This document shows, one piece after another, positions 40,553 to 49,396 of a stretch of 64,000 bases of DNA. Position 1 is the first letter of the stretch. Each line of letters begins with the position of its first letter. Both the position numbers and the translations under genes were made by a program. The stretch is from Streptomyces canus (GTDB lineage Bacteria; Actinomycetota; Actinomycetes; Streptomycetales; Streptomycetaceae). The notes below the pieces were generated by a model, which did no database searches, was not told where the DNA came from, and saw only the letters and a program-made list of their open reading frames with translations. The stretch lies in contig NZ_JAUSYQ010000002.1 of assembly GCF_030816965.1 (NCBI RefSeq), positions 6,376,001-6,440,000 of the forward strand, in the 5' to 3' direction.

Positions 40553-41676
40553 ACAAGCTGACCCAACGCATCGACAAGGAGCGGCTGCTCCTCGGCATCG
40601 CGGCCCCGCTGCTTGCGCTCGTCGCCGCGCTCGTCGTCACCACCCTGGTGATCCTCGCGACCGGCAAGAACCCGGGCGCCGCCTTCAGCGACATGCTGAC
40701 CTACGGCTCCGCCAGCGACAGCCAGGTCTACATCCTCAACAAGGCGACGACGTACTACCTCGCGGGTGTCGCGGTGGCCATCGGCTTCCGCATGAACCTG
40801 TTCAACATCGGCGTCGACGGCCAGTACCGCATCGCCGCGTTCTTCGCCGCCGTCCTCGGCGGCGCGCTGACCACGCCCGGCTGGATCTCCATCCCGCTGA
40901 TCATCCTGTGCGCCATGGGCACCGGCGCCGTATGGGCGGGCATCGCGGGCATCCTCAAGGTGACCCGCGGCGTCAGCGAGGTCATCTCGACGATCATGCT
41001 CAACGCGATCGCCACCGCGATCATCGCCTACCTGCTCCAGCCCGGAAAGCTCGCCGAGCTCCAGGCCGGCGGCACGGTCGTCTCCACCAAGCCGCTGCCG
41101 TCGTCCTCGTACTTCTTCCAGATCGACACCGGCGCCGCGGGCGAACTGTGGGGCTTCATCGTCATCGCCGTACTCGTCGGCATCGCGTACTGGTTCGTGC
41201 TCGGCCGCACCCGCTTCGGCTTCGACCTGCGCACCGTCGGCCAGTCCGAGAGCGCCGCTGCCGCGAGCGGTGTCTCGGTCAAGAAGATGATCGCCACCAG
41301 CATGCTCATCTCGGGCGCGGTGGCCGGCCTGATCGGCATGCCGACGCTGCTCAACGACAGCCACCAGTTCAGCAACGACTTCCCCGTAGGCATCGGCTTC
41401 ACCGGTATCGCCATCGCCCTGCTCGGCCGCAACAACCCGGTCGGCATCGCGCTGGGCGCGCTGCTGTGGGGCTTCCTGGAGCGCACCACCAACCACCTGG
41501 AGTTCGAGGGCTACGACAAGGAGATCCTCGGCGTGATCCAGGGCGTCATTGTCCTGTCCGTCGTCATCGCCTACGAAGTCGTACGCCGTTACGGACTCAA
41601 GCGCCAGCAGCAGCGGGTCGGCGCCGAGCTCGCCGCCCAGGCCGCAGCCCCGACCCAGAAGCAGGAGGTGGCGTGA
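40549..41676 (+). CDS. Nucleoside ABC transporter permease 1
   Basis: A 375-residue permease of the BPD_transp_2/NupP type with about ten hydrophobic spans. GVAVAIGFRMNLFNIGVDGQ, then GGVSEVISTIMLN-like and FGFDLRTVGQSESAAAASGV, and a signature GIGFTGIAIALLGRNNPVGI are typical of nucleoside permeases of the RbsC superfamily. The ATG at 40549 overlaps the ATPase stop (ATGA), so it is translationally coupled. The C-terminus is charged and cytoplasmic. It pairs with the permease encoded next, whose ATG overlaps this stop by one base. Confidence 0.9.
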   Translation: MNKLTQRIDKERLLLGIAAPLLALVAALVVTTLVILATGKNPGAAFSDMLTYGSASDSQVYILNKATTYYLAGVAVAIGFRMNLFNIGVDGQYRIAAFFAAVLGGALTTPGWISIPLIILCAMGTGAVWAGIAGILKVTRGVSEVISTIMLNAIATAIIAYLLQPGKLAELQAGGTVVSTKPLPSSSYFFQIDTGAAGELWGFIVIAVLVGIAYWFVLGRTRFGFDLRTVGQSESAAAASGVSVKKMIATSMLISGAVAGLIGMPTLLNDSHQFSNDFPVGIGFTGIAIALLGRNNPVGIALGALLWGFLERTTNHLEFEGYDKEILGVIQGVIVLSVVIAYEVVRRYGLKRQQQRVGAELAAQAAAPTQKQEVA

Positions 41677-42959
41677 TGACTGCCACGACGACCCACACGC
41701 CGCCCCCCGCGGCACCCAAGGCGGACACCGCCACCCGGTCGGGCCGCTCGCTCGGCCAGATCCTCATGATCGTCGCCGGTGCGCTGCTGCTCGTCGCAGC
41801 GGTCCGCGTCATCTCCGGCTCCGACCAGCTCACCTCCGAGGGCCAGGTCTCCGCGGCGCTCAGCCTCGCCGTGCCGATCGGCCTCGCCGGTCTGGCCGGT
41901 CTGTGGTCCGAGCGGTCCGGCGTGGTCAACATCGGCCTCGAGGGCATGATGATCCTCGGCACCTTCGGCGCCGGCTGGATCGGCTGGCAGTCCAGCCCCT
42001 GGCTCGGCCTGCTGTGCGGCGTCGGCTTCGGCGTCCTGGGCGGCCTGCTGCACGCGGTCGCGACCGTCACCTTCGGAGTCGACCACATCGTCTCCGGTGT
42101 CGCGATCAACCTCCTCGCCCTCGGCACCACCCAGTACCTCGCCAAGCTCTTCTTCGTGGACGGCAAGGCGGCGGAAGCGGGCGGCAACCCCAAGCAGTCC
42201 CCGCCCGTGGACTCACTGCCCAGCTTCGACGTCCCGGGCCTGTCCAGCGGTCTGCACTCCGTCGAGAACCACCACTGGTTCCTGATCTCCGACATCGCGG
42301 GCATCCTCGGCGGCCTGTTCACCAACCTGTCCATCGTGACGGTCCTGGCGTTCGTGCTGTTCGTCGGCAGCTGGTGGCTGCTGTGGCGCACCCCGTTCGG
42401 CCTGCGGCTGCGCTCCTGCGGCGAGAACCCGATCGCCGCCGAGTCCCTCGGCGTCAACGTCTACAAGTACAAGTACATGGCCGTGGCGGTCTCCGGCGGC
42501 CTCGCCGGCCTCGGCGGCGCCTTCCTGGCCCTGGTCACCTCGCACACCTACCTGGAGGGCCAGACCGGCGGACGCGGCTACATCGGCCTCGCCGCCATGA
42601 TCTTCGGCAACTGGCGGCCCGGCGGACTCGCCATGGGCGCGGGCCTGTTCGGCTACTCCGACGCACTCCAGCTGCGCAACGGCGGCGAGACCGTCCACGC
42701 GCTGCTGCTCCTGCTGTTCGTGCTGCTCCTGGCGATGGCCGGCTGGAAGCTGTACAAGAAGGCGCACTGGCAGGGCGGCATCAGCCTCATGGTGGCCGCG
42801 GGCGTCCTGGTCTGGTACCTGGTCACCGACGAGGTACCGAGCGACTTCGTGGGCGCCACCCCGTACGTCGTCACGCTGCTGGTGCTGTCGCTGTCCGCGC
42901 AGCGCCTGCGGATGCCCAAGGCGGACGGCATGCGCTACCGGAAGGGCCAGGGCAAGTGA
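41676..42959 (+). CDS. Nucleoside ABC transporter permease 2
   Basis: A 427-residue permease of the same superfamily: VPIGLAGLAGLWSERSGVVN, then IGLEGMMILGTFGAGW, GVDHIVSGVAINLLALGTTQ, FGLRLRSCGENPIAAESLGV and RGYIGLAAMIFGNWRPGG. It is longer than permease 1 because of an N-terminal Thr/Pro-rich tail and an extra C-terminal helical segment. GGAGGTG precedes the ATG at 41676, which overlaps the upstream stop (TGATG). The stop overlaps the GTG of cdd, so transport and deamination are coupled in one operon. Confidence 0.9.
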   Translation: MTATTTHTPPPAAPKADTATRSGRSLGQILMIVAGALLLVAAVRVISGSDQLTSEGQVSAALSLAVPIGLAGLAGLWSERSGVVNIGLEGMMILGTFGAGWIGWQSSPWLGLLCGVGFGVLGGLLHAVATVTFGVDHIVSGVAINLLALGTTQYLAKLFFVDGKAAEAGGNPKQSPPVDSLPSFDVPGLSSGLHSVENHHWFLISDIAGILGGLFTNLSIVTVLAFVLFVGSWWLLWRTPFGLRLRSCGENPIAAESLGVNVYKYKYMAVAVSGGLAGLGGAFLALVTSHTYLEGQTGGRGYIGLAAMIFGNWRPGGLAMGAGLFGYSDALQLRNGGETVHALLLLLFVLLLAMAGWKLYKKAHWQGGISLMVAAGVLVWYLVTDEVPSDFVGATPYVVTLLVLSLSAQRLRMPKADGMRYRKGQGK

Positions 42960-43357
42960 CCCCGCCGTCCGACGTCGACTGGGAGTCGCTGCGCGAGCGG
43001 GCCCGGGACGCCATGTCCCGGGCGTACGCCCCGTACTCCGGCTACCCGGTCGGCGTCGCCGCCCTGGTCGACGACGGCCGTACGGTCACCGGCTGCAACG
43101 TCGAGAACGCCTCGTACGGCCTCGGCCTGTGCGCCGAGTGCGGTCTGGTCTCGGAGCTGCAGAACACCGGCGGCGGCCGTCTCACCCACTTCACGTGCGT
43201 GGACGGCCGGGGCGAGATCCTCGTCCCCTGCGGCCGCTGCCGGCAACTGCTGTACGAGTTCGGCGGCCCGGACCTGCTCCTGGAGACCCCGGCGGGCATC
43301 CTGCCGCTGTCGGAGATGCTGCCGCAGGCCTTCGGGCCGGGGCATCTCACCAAGTAA
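42956..43357 (+). CDS. cdd: Cytidine deaminase
   Basis: A 133-residue tetrameric-type cytidine deaminase. Zinc and catalytic motif GLCAECGLVSELQNTGGGRL has the Cys-Ala-Glu, and PCGRCRQLLYEF supplies the other two Cys ligands. It converts cytidine or deoxycytidine to uridine or deoxyuridine in the cytoplasm. The GTG at 42956 overlaps the permease stop (GTGA). Immediately downstream, deoA splits the pyrimidine nucleosides, so the operon imports and degrades nucleosides. Length and motif spacing are normal for the family. Confidence 0.95.
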   Translation: MTPPSDVDWESLRERARDAMSRAYAPYSGYPVGVAALVDDGRTVTGCNVENASYGLGLCAECGLVSELQNTGGGRLTHFTCVDGRGEILVPCGRCRQLLYEFGGPDLLLETPAGILPLSEMLPQAFGPGHLTK

Positions 43358-43378
43358 TTCCCGGAAGGAAAGCCCTGC

Positions 43379-44662
43379 ATGGCCATGGACGCCATCTCCG
43401 TCATCCGCACCAAGCGCGACCGCGGTGAACTCAGCGACGAGCAGATCGACTGGGTCATCGACGCGTACACCCGCGGGGAGGTCGCCGACGAGCAGATGTC
43501 CGCGCTCGCGATGGCGATCCTGCTCAACGGCATGAACCGCCGCGAGATCGCCCGCTGGACCGCCGCGATGATCGCCTCCGGCGAGCGCATGGACTTCTCG
43601 TCCCTGTCCCGGCCGACGGCCGACAAGCACTCCACGGGCGGCGTCGGCGACAAGATCACGCTCCCGCTGGCGCCCCTGGTGGCGGCCTGCGGCGCGGCCG
43701 TCCCCCAGCTCTCGGGCCGCGGCCTCGGCCACACCGGCGGCACGCTGGACAAGCTGGAGTCGATCCCGGGCTGGCGCGCGCTGCTGTCCAACGAGGAGAT
43801 GCTGAACGTCCTCGACACCACCGGCGCGGTGATCTGCGCGGCGGGCGACGGTCTGGCTCCGGCCGACAAGAAGCTGTACGCCCTGCGTGACGTCACGGGG
43901 ACGGTCGAGGCCATCCCCCTGATCGCCTCCTCGATCATGTCGAAGAAGATCGCGGAGGGGACGGGCTCGCTGGTCCTGGACGTGAAGGTCGGCACCGGCG
44001 CCTTCATGAAGACCATCGAGGACGCCCGGGAACTGGCGTCCACGATGGTGAGCCTGGGCACGGACCACGGCGTGAAGACGGTCGCGCTCCTGACGGACAT
44101 GAGCACGCCCCTCGGCCTGACGGCGGGCAACGCGCTGGAGGTACGCGAGTCGGTCGAGGTCCTGGCGGGCGGCGGACCCTCGGACGTGGTGGAACTGACC
44201 CTCGCGCTGGCCCGCGAGATGCTCGACGCGGCGGGCGTCCGCGACGCCGACCCCGCGAAGGCCCTGGCCGACGGCTCGGCGATGGACGTGTGGCGCCGGA
44301 TGATCGCGGCGCAGGGCGGCGACCCGGACGCGGAGCTGCCGGTGGCCCGCGAACAGCACGTGATCAAGGCGGGAGCCTCGGGCGTCCTGACCCGACTCGA
44401 CGCCTACGGCATCGGCGTCGCCGCCTGGCGCCTCGGCGCGGGGCGTGCCCGCAAGGAGGACCCGGTCCAGGCGGGCGCGGGCGTGGAACTGCACGCCAAG
44501 CCGGGCGACACGGTGACCGAGGGCCAGCCCCTGCTGACCCTGCACACCGACACCCCGGAGCGCTTCGAGTACGCCCTCCAGGCGGTCGAGGGTTCCTACG
44601 ACATCGGGGCGACGGGGACGGCCTTCACGGCGTCCCCGGTGGTGCTGGAACGTATCGCCTGA
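43379..44662 (+). CDS. deoA: Thymidine (pyrimidine nucleoside) phosphorylase
   Basis: A 427-residue enzyme: VIRTKRDRGELSDEQIDWVI, DKHSTGGVGDKITLPLAPLV, the signature SGRGLGHTGGTLDKLESIPG and SIMSKKIAEGTGSLVLDVKV. It phosphorolyses thymidine or uridine to the base and (deoxy)ribose 1-phosphate. GGAAGGAAAG precedes the ATG at 43379 by a normal distance. It is the last gene of the operon headed by the palindrome at 38885. The product enters the deoxyribose-phosphate route, whose aldolase, deoC, is 17 kb away but carries the same palindrome. Confidence 0.95.
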   Translation: MAMDAISVIRTKRDRGELSDEQIDWVIDAYTRGEVADEQMSALAMAILLNGMNRREIARWTAAMIASGERMDFSSLSRPTADKHSTGGVGDKITLPLAPLVAACGAAVPQLSGRGLGHTGGTLDKLESIPGWRALLSNEEMLNVLDTTGAVICAAGDGLAPADKKLYALRDVTGTVEAIPLIASSIMSKKIAEGTGSLVLDVKVGTGAFMKTIEDARELASTMVSLGTDHGVKTVALLTDMSTPLGLTAGNALEVRESVEVLAGGGPSDVVELTLALAREMLDAAGVRDADPAKALADGSAMDVWRRMIAAQGGDPDAELPVAREQHVIKAGASGVLTRLDAYGIGVAAWRLGAGRARKEDPVQAGAGVELHAKPGDTVTEGQPLLTLHTDTPERFEYALQAVEGSYDIGATGTAFTASPVVLERIA

Positions 44663-44757
44663 CCAGGTACTTCCACTTTCGGGTGAACGGGATCGGTGGA
44701 CCGCCGCCGGTCCCGTTCGGCATGCTGGACTCGGTGACGCACCGATAGGAGACCGCC

Positions 44758-45342
44758 ATGAGCGCACTCACCGTGGGCCACGACCCCGAGCAGAGCTGGG
44801 ACGACCTCGTCCGGTTCTGGGAGGAGATGGAATGGCCAGAGGGCAGCAAGGTGGAGATCATTGAGGGGATCATCACCGTGTCACCCGCTCCCGCGCCCCG
44901 CCACAACGTGATCGCGGCCCGTATCCAGCGTCGCCTGTACTCCGTGATCCCTGAGGACTGGGAGATTTTCCAGACCCAGGCCATCGCAGTCCCGTCGCGG
45001 CTGGGCATGTTCATCCCGGACATCCTGGTCGCCCCGGTTCAGGAGTGCACCGAGGCGGACTCCTACCTGCCGGGTGCCGTCGCCGAACTGGTCGTGGAGG
45101 TCACCTCCAGGAAGAACGCCCGCCACGACCGCGTGAGCAAGCCGGCCGCCTACGCCTCCGCGGGCATCCCGCTCTACCTCCTCGTCGACCGCTGGGCGCC
45201 CGAAGGTCCCACCGCGACGCTCTACGGCGAGCCCCAGGGAGACGTCTACCGCCCCCTGGCCGTGGCGAAGTTCGGCGAACTTCTCACCATCCCGGCGCCG
45301 TTCGACCTCGTCATCGACACCAGCGAGTTCCCCGAGACCTGA
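44758..45342 (+). CDS. Uma2 family endonuclease-like protein
   Basis: A 194-residue protein with the PD-(D/E)XK core of the Uma2 group: KVEIIEGIITVSPAPAPRHN, GMFIPDILVAP (catalytic Asp), AELVVEVTSRKNARHDRVSK (E and K), and KPAAYASAGIPLYLLVDR. Members are numerous in Streptomyces and cyanobacteria, with unknown biological role. AGGAG precedes the ATG at 44758. The gene is monocistronic, 95 bases after deoA, and its stop is 1 base from the convergent AEC transporter's stop. No methylase or partner gene is adjacent. Confidence 0.85.
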   Translation: MSALTVGHDPEQSWDDLVRFWEEMEWPEGSKVEIIEGIITVSPAPAPRHNVIAARIQRRLYSVIPEDWEIFQTQAIAVPSRLGMFIPDILVAPVQECTEADSYLPGAVAELVVEVTSRKNARHDRVSKPAAYASAGIPLYLLVDRWAPEGPTATLYGEPQGDVYRPLAVAKFGELLTIPAPFDLVIDTSEFPET

Positions 45343-45343
45343 G

Positions 45344-46267
45344 TCAGCCGAGCAACGCCGCCACCCCCACCAGCACCGGTACCGACAACACCGTCGACAC
45401 CAGGATCGAGTCCCGGGCCAACCGCTCGCCCACGCCGTAGGTGGAGGCGTACGTGTAGAGGTTCTGCGCGGCCGGCAGGGCCGACGTCACCACCACGTCG
45501 AGGAGTTGGGCCCCGTGCAGGCCGAAGACCCCGGCCGCCAGTGCCCAGGCCGCCGCGGGCTGCCCCACCGACTTCAGCGCAACCGAGAGCAGGACCAGCT
45601 GTCGGTCCGGGCCCCGGCCGGGCATCGTGCTGCCGCACAGGGAGATGCCGAAGGCGAGGAGGACGGCCGGGACCGACATGCCGCCGATCAGGGTCAGGGG
45701 GTCCATGACGGGGGCCGGGACCTTGAGACCGGCCGCCGAGACCGCCACGCCGGTCAGCGAGCCCACCGCGATCGGATTGCGGAGCGGGGCCAGCAGTCTC
45801 CGCCACAGTGGCCCCTTCTCCCCCTCGCCCGACGCCAGGTCCAGCACCGTCAGCGCGATCGGGGTCACCCCCACCAGCTGGAACAGCAGAACCGGCGCCA
45901 CGAGTGACGCGTCGCCGAGGACGTAGACCGCGATCGGGATGCCGAGATTGCCGGAGTTGACATAGGACGAGCACAGCGCGCCGATCGTCGTACGGCCCAG
46001 CCCCCAGCCCCGTACGACACCCACCGCCACGAAGACACCCGCCGCCGCTGCCGTGCTGAGCGCGGTGACCAGGAGACGGCTGGAGAAGATCACCGACAGG
46101 TCGGCCCGCGCCAGCGTGGTGAACAGCAGGGCCGGGGACGCCACATGGAAGGCCAGCTTGGTCAGGACCTCCCGGCCCTGGTCGCCGAGGTAGCCGCGCA
46201 GACCGATGACATACCCGACCCCGATGACCACCGCGATGACCGCGAAGCCGGTCAGCACTCCCTGCAC
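45344..46267 (-). CDS. AEC (auxin efflux carrier) family transporter
   Basis: A 307-residue polytopic protein: GFAVIAVVIGVGYVIGLRGY, SSYVNSGNLGIPIAVYVLGD and LTLIGGMSVPAVLLAFGISL, with ten hydrophobic spans in two inverted halves, as in MleP/AEC transporters that move organic acids or amino acids. GAGGAG lies 5 bases before the GTG at 46267. The ligand is unknown. It is divergent from the STAS-like gene by about 175 bases. Confidence 0.85.
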   Translation of the reverse strand: MQGVLTGFAVIAVVIGVGYVIGLRGYLGDQGREVLTKLAFHVASPALLFTTLARADLSVIFSSRLLVTALSTAAAAGVFVAVGVVRGWGLGRTTIGALCSSYVNSGNLGIPIAVYVLGDASLVAPVLLFQLVGVTPIALTVLDLASGEGEKGPLWRRLLAPLRNPIAVGSLTGVAVSAAGLKVPAPVMDPLTLIGGMSVPAVLLAFGISLCGSTMPGRGPDRQLVLLSVALKSVGQPAAAWALAAGVFGLHGAQLLDVVVTSALPAAQNLYTYASTYGVGERLARDSILVSTVLSVPVLVGVAALLG

Positions 46268-46442
46268 GGAGACTCCTCAAGCGTGAGGAGGGCGTGGCAT
46301 ATCCAGGGAGGTGCTGATGGGTGGCGCATACAGGTAACCCTCGCGGGAAGGCGGCCCGCAGGTCAACGTGATCCTGCCCGCGCGGACAGGGCGTCGGCCG
46401 ATGAGTTGCGCCCGCCCGCCCGGTCTACCGATCGTGGACGCC

Positions 46443-46787
46443 ATGACACCCGCTGTACTCGTGCTGGCCGGCCCCGTCACCCGGGACGAGGTGACGGGGC
46501 TGAGCGACGAGGTCCGTGCGCTGTTGCGGACGACCCGTGCCGGGGTGGTGGTCTGCGATGTCGCCGGGCTCGGGCCGCCGGGGCTCGGCACGGTCGAGCT
46601 GCTCGCCCGGCTCCAGCTCGCGGCCCGGCGCGACGGGGGCCGGATCAGGCTCCGTGACCCCGACCCCGGCCTACACGCCCTCCTTGACCTCGTCGGCCTC
46701 CGCTTCGAGGTGGAGGGGCAGTCCGAACAGGGGGAACCAACGCTGGGTGTCGAGGAAGAAGTGGAACCCGGTGAGCCGGCCGTCTGA
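46443..46787 (+). CDS. STAS-domain-like protein
   Basis: A 114-residue protein: PAVLVLAGPVTRDEVTGLSD, VVVCDVAGLGPPGLGTVELL and RIRLRDPDPGLHALLDLVGL resemble a STAS (anti-anti-sigma or MlaB-like) fold, with a Gly in place of the usual phosphorylated Ser after LGPP. The 3' end overlaps the convergent ECF sigma gene by 117 bases. The last 20 residues (GEPTLGVEEEVEPGEPAV) are read-through-like and not typical of STAS. The start has no good Shine-Dalgarno sequence. It is a real gene by its first 95 residues; the partner protein is unknown. Confidence 0.55.
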   Translation: MTPAVLVLAGPVTRDEVTGLSDEVRALLRTTRAGVVVCDVAGLGPPGLGTVELLARLQLAARRDGGRIRLRDPDPGLHALLDLVGLRFEVEGQSEQGEPTLGVEEEVEPGEPAV

Positions 46788-47687
46788 GATCTCCAGCACC
46801 TGTACCGCCCAGGGCGTGTGACCACCCTTCTCCGGGTCCGGCTTGTACTGGGCGAACCCCGGCAGGCCATTGACCTGCACCGGCACCAGACGTGATCCCT
46901 CGCAGGCCGAGCCCAGGGTCGTCATGAAGCCCGTGATGTCGTCGTGGCCCGTCAGCCAGAGGTCGAACGGCGGCATCGTCATGATGGCGTCCTCGTGGAG
47001 GAGGGCCGTCAGCGCCGTCATGTCGTACCCCTCGAACGCCTTCACATAGCGGTCCAGGAGTCTCTGCTGCTCCTCGTTCAGCGGGTCGGACACGGCCGCG
47101 TCGGCGCCGTGCTCCTCCCGCTCGGCGAGGGTGGCGCGGGCCCGCTGGAGGGCGCTGTTGACCGAGGCGACGGAGGTGTCGAGCAGTTCGGCGACCTCGC
47201 TCGCCTTCCACGCCAGCACCTCGCGCAGGATCAGCACCGCGCGCTGCTTGGGCGGCAGCTGCTGGAGGGCGGCCATGAAGGCGAGGCGCACGGTCTCCTT
47301 GGCGACCGCCGCCTCCGCCGGGTCCTCGACCGTCGGCAGGATGCGGTTGTCCGGCATCGGCTCCAGCCAGGTGTGGTCGGGGCGGGGGGAGAGGGCGGCC
47401 TGGGCGAGGGGGGTCGACTCCGAGAGGTCCATGGGACGGGCGCGCTTGTTGCCCGCGGTCAGCATGTCCAGGCAGACGTTCGTCGCGATGCGGTACAGCC
47501 AGGAGCGGAGGCTGGAGCGGCCCTCGAACTTGTCGTAGCTCCGCCAGGCCCGCACCAGCGTGTCCTGCACCGCGTCCTCGGCCTCGAAGGAGGAACCGAG
47601 CATGCGGTAGCAGTACCCCGTCAGCTCCGTTCGGTGTTTCTCGAGCCTGACGTCGAGGTCCGTCGTCGTAGCCGTAGCGTCCGTCAT
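46671..47687 (-). CDS. ECF sigma factor with C-terminal SnoaL-like domain (SigG/TIGR02960 type)
   Basis: A 338-residue sigma-70 factor. Region 2 has RMLGSSFEAEDAVQDTLVRA and WRSYDKFEGRSSLRSWLYRI, and region 4 has QLPPKQRAVLILREVLAWKA, then SEVAELLDTSVASVNSALQR. A SnoaL-like domain (about 210-330, YVKAFEGYDMTALTALLHED) replaces an anti-sigma partner, as in the SigG/TIGR02960-like group, where it modulates activity. GGGTGG precedes the ATG at 47687. No anti-sigma gene is adjacent, consistent with that group. The target promoters are unknown. Confidence 0.88.
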   Translation of the reverse strand: MTDATATTTDLDVRLEKHRTELTGYCYRMLGSSFEAEDAVQDTLVRAWRSYDKFEGRSSLRSWLYRIATNVCLDMLTAGNKRARPMDLSESTPLAQAALSPRPDHTWLEPMPDNRILPTVEDPAEAAVAKETVRLAFMAALQQLPPKQRAVLILREVLAWKASEVAELLDTSVASVNSALQRARATLAEREEHGADAAVSDPLNEEQQRLLDRYVKAFEGYDMTALTALLHEDAIMTMPPFDLWLTGHDDITGFMTTLGSACEGSRLVPVQVNGLPGFAQYKPDPEKGGHTPWAVQVLEISDGRLTGFHFFLDTQRWFPLFGLPLHLEAEADEVKEGV

Positions 47688-47829
47688 CGTCCACCCACCC
47701 CTGTGGCCGTGCTGTGCCGCGCCTTTGCGCCCACTACTCGGAAACTACCGCAGCCCACTGACAACGGCCCCTGGAGCGGACGAACACCCAGGTGGGAGGC
47801 CGTGTGCAGCACACCCTCCGGACAAACCG

Positions 47830-47863
47830 TTCCCCCCGGTCGACCGACCTCGACCGGGGGGAA
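47830..47863. terminator. Perfect 14-bp hairpin in the sigma/MFS gap
   Basis: TTCCCCCCGGTCGA (47830-47843) pairs exactly with TCGACCGGGGGGAA (47850-47863), loop 6 bases. The GC-rich stem with flanking A run is terminator-like. It lies upstream of the sigma gene and downstream of the MFS gene, which is read toward it. Confidence 0.6.
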
Positions 47864-47909
47864 AGGGGATGTGCGGCTCAGGCCGTCGCGACCCGCTGCT
47901 GGGCCCTGG

Positions 47910-48083
47910 GGCCGGCCAGGCACATTCCTGCCTGCCGCGCGGCGCCTGGCACGCACGCTCGCCGCGTTGCCGAACCACGCACGTGGCTCCGCCACGAGCG
48001 CGCTCCGGCGCCTTGCGATCGCACGCACCAGGCGCCGCGCGGCCCGCCCTTCGGGCGGACGTCAGGAATGTGCCTGGTCGGCC
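47910..48083. repeat. 174-base foldback (MITE-like) inverted-repeat element
   Basis: Outer arms 47910-47930 and 48063-48083 are 21-bp inverted repeats with one mismatch (GGCCAGGCACATTCCTG core). Inside, CCGCGCGGCGCCTGG (47935-47949) pairs perfectly with 48028-48042, and GTGGC-TCC-GCCAC (47983-47995) forms the centre. The right arm supplies the last codons and stop of the MFS gene. No transposase is present. With the sequence before it, it fills the 374-base gap between the sigma and MFS genes. Confidence 0.7.
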
Positions 48084-49333
48084 CTCGCCGCACGCGTACC
48101 AAGGACGGTGATCGACACCACGCCGAGCACCGCCAGCAGTCCGACCCCGACCGTCCCGGTCCAGCCGCCCGCGTGGAAGGCGAGCGCGCCGACCGTGCTG
48201 CCCGCGCTGGAGCCGATGTAGTAGGCGGACTGGTAGAGGGCCGAGGCCTGGGCGCGGCCGTGGGTGGCCGTCTTGCTGACTGCCGAGGACGCCACCGCGT
48301 GTCCGGCGAAGAAGCCGCCGGTGATCAGGACCAGGCCCAGCAGGACCAGCGCCAGGGAGCCGGCCAGGGAGAGCACCAGGCCGGCCGCCGTCGTACCGCC
48401 CGCCGCGTACAGCGCGCCCCGGCGGCCCAGGCGGCCGACCAGCCGGCCCGCCGTCGACGCGGACACCGTGCCCACCAGGTAGACCAGGAAGATCGAGCCG
48501 ACGATGCCCTGGGGGAGCGAGAAGGGCGCCTCGGTCAGCCGGTAGCCGATCACCGTGTACACGCCGCCGAAGACCGTCATGAACAGCGCGCCGATCGCGT
48601 AGAGGCGGCGCAGCAGCGGATCGCCCAGGTGTTCGCGGACCGTGCCGAGCAGCACCCGCGGCCGCAGCGAGCCCGCCACGAAGTGCTTCGGCGCCGGCAG
48701 CAGAAGGCGGAACGCCACCGCGCAGGCCACCGCGATCGCGCCGATGACCCCCACGGCCACCCGCCAGCCCCACTCCTGCGCGACCCAGCCGGTGATGACC
48801 CGGCCGCTCATTCCGCCGACGCTGTTGCCGGCGACGAACAGCCCGATCGCCGTGACCAGCGCCTTCGGCCTGACCTCCTCGGCGAGATACGCCGTCGCGG
48901 AGGCGGGCAGCCCCGCCAGGGCCGCCCCCTGCACGGCCCGCAGCACGACCAGCGCGGTCAGCGAGGGCGCGAACGGGACCAGGAGACCGACCGTCACCGC
49001 GACCGCCAGTGACGCCGTCATGACCGTACGGCGTCCGAAGCGCTCCGACAGGGCGCTCATCGGCAGCACGAAGAGGGCCAGACCACCGGTCGCCGCCGCC
49101 ACCGTCCAGCTCGCCTCGCTCGCCGCCACCCCGAAGTCGCCCGAGATCAGCGGGAGAAGGGCCTGCGTGGAGTACAGCAGCGCGAAGGTCGCGACACCGG
49201 CGAGGAAGAGGGCGAAGCTCATCCGGCGGTAGCCGGGGCCACCCGGGGTCAGACGGGAATCGACGACGGCAGAGGCGGCAGAGGCGGGAGATACGGCGCC
49301 CACGCGGGTGGGCGCCTCGGTACTGGCAGGCAT
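48062..49333 (-). CDS. Major facilitator superfamily exporter (12 TM)
   Basis: A 423-residue MFS transporter: MSFALFLAGVATFALLYSTQ, PMSALSERFGRRTVMTASLA (motif A) and VRAVQGAALAGLPASATAYL are of the drug:H+ antiporter YnfM-like class. The ATG at 49333 is divergent from a LysR gene 64 bases away, a typical regulator-target pair. The last codons lie inside the right arm of the foldback element, so the C-terminus may have been altered by that insertion. Substrate unknown. Confidence 0.88.
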   Translation of the reverse strand: MPASTEAPTRVGAVSPASAASAVVDSRLTPGGPGYRRMSFALFLAGVATFALLYSTQALLPLISGDFGVAASEASWTVAAATGGLALFVLPMSALSERFGRRTVMTASLAVAVTVGLLVPFAPSLTALVVLRAVQGAALAGLPASATAYLAEEVRPKALVTAIGLFVAGNSVGGMSGRVITGWVAQEWGWRVAVGVIGAIAVACAVAFRLLLPAPKHFVAGSLRPRVLLGTVREHLGDPLLRRLYAIGALFMTVFGGVYTVIGYRLTEAPFSLPQGIVGSIFLVYLVGTVSASTAGRLVGRLGRRGALYAAGGTTAAGLVLSLAGSLALVLLGLVLITGGFFAGHAVASSAVSKTATHGRAQASALYQSAYYIGSSAGSTVGALAFHAGGWTGTVGVGLLAVLGVVSITVLGTRAARADQAHS

Positions 49334-49396
49334 GCTTCGAAGTTACGTACGACTCCGCTCATCCGTCCAATGCATGGATTCGCCATAATCGTTCCC

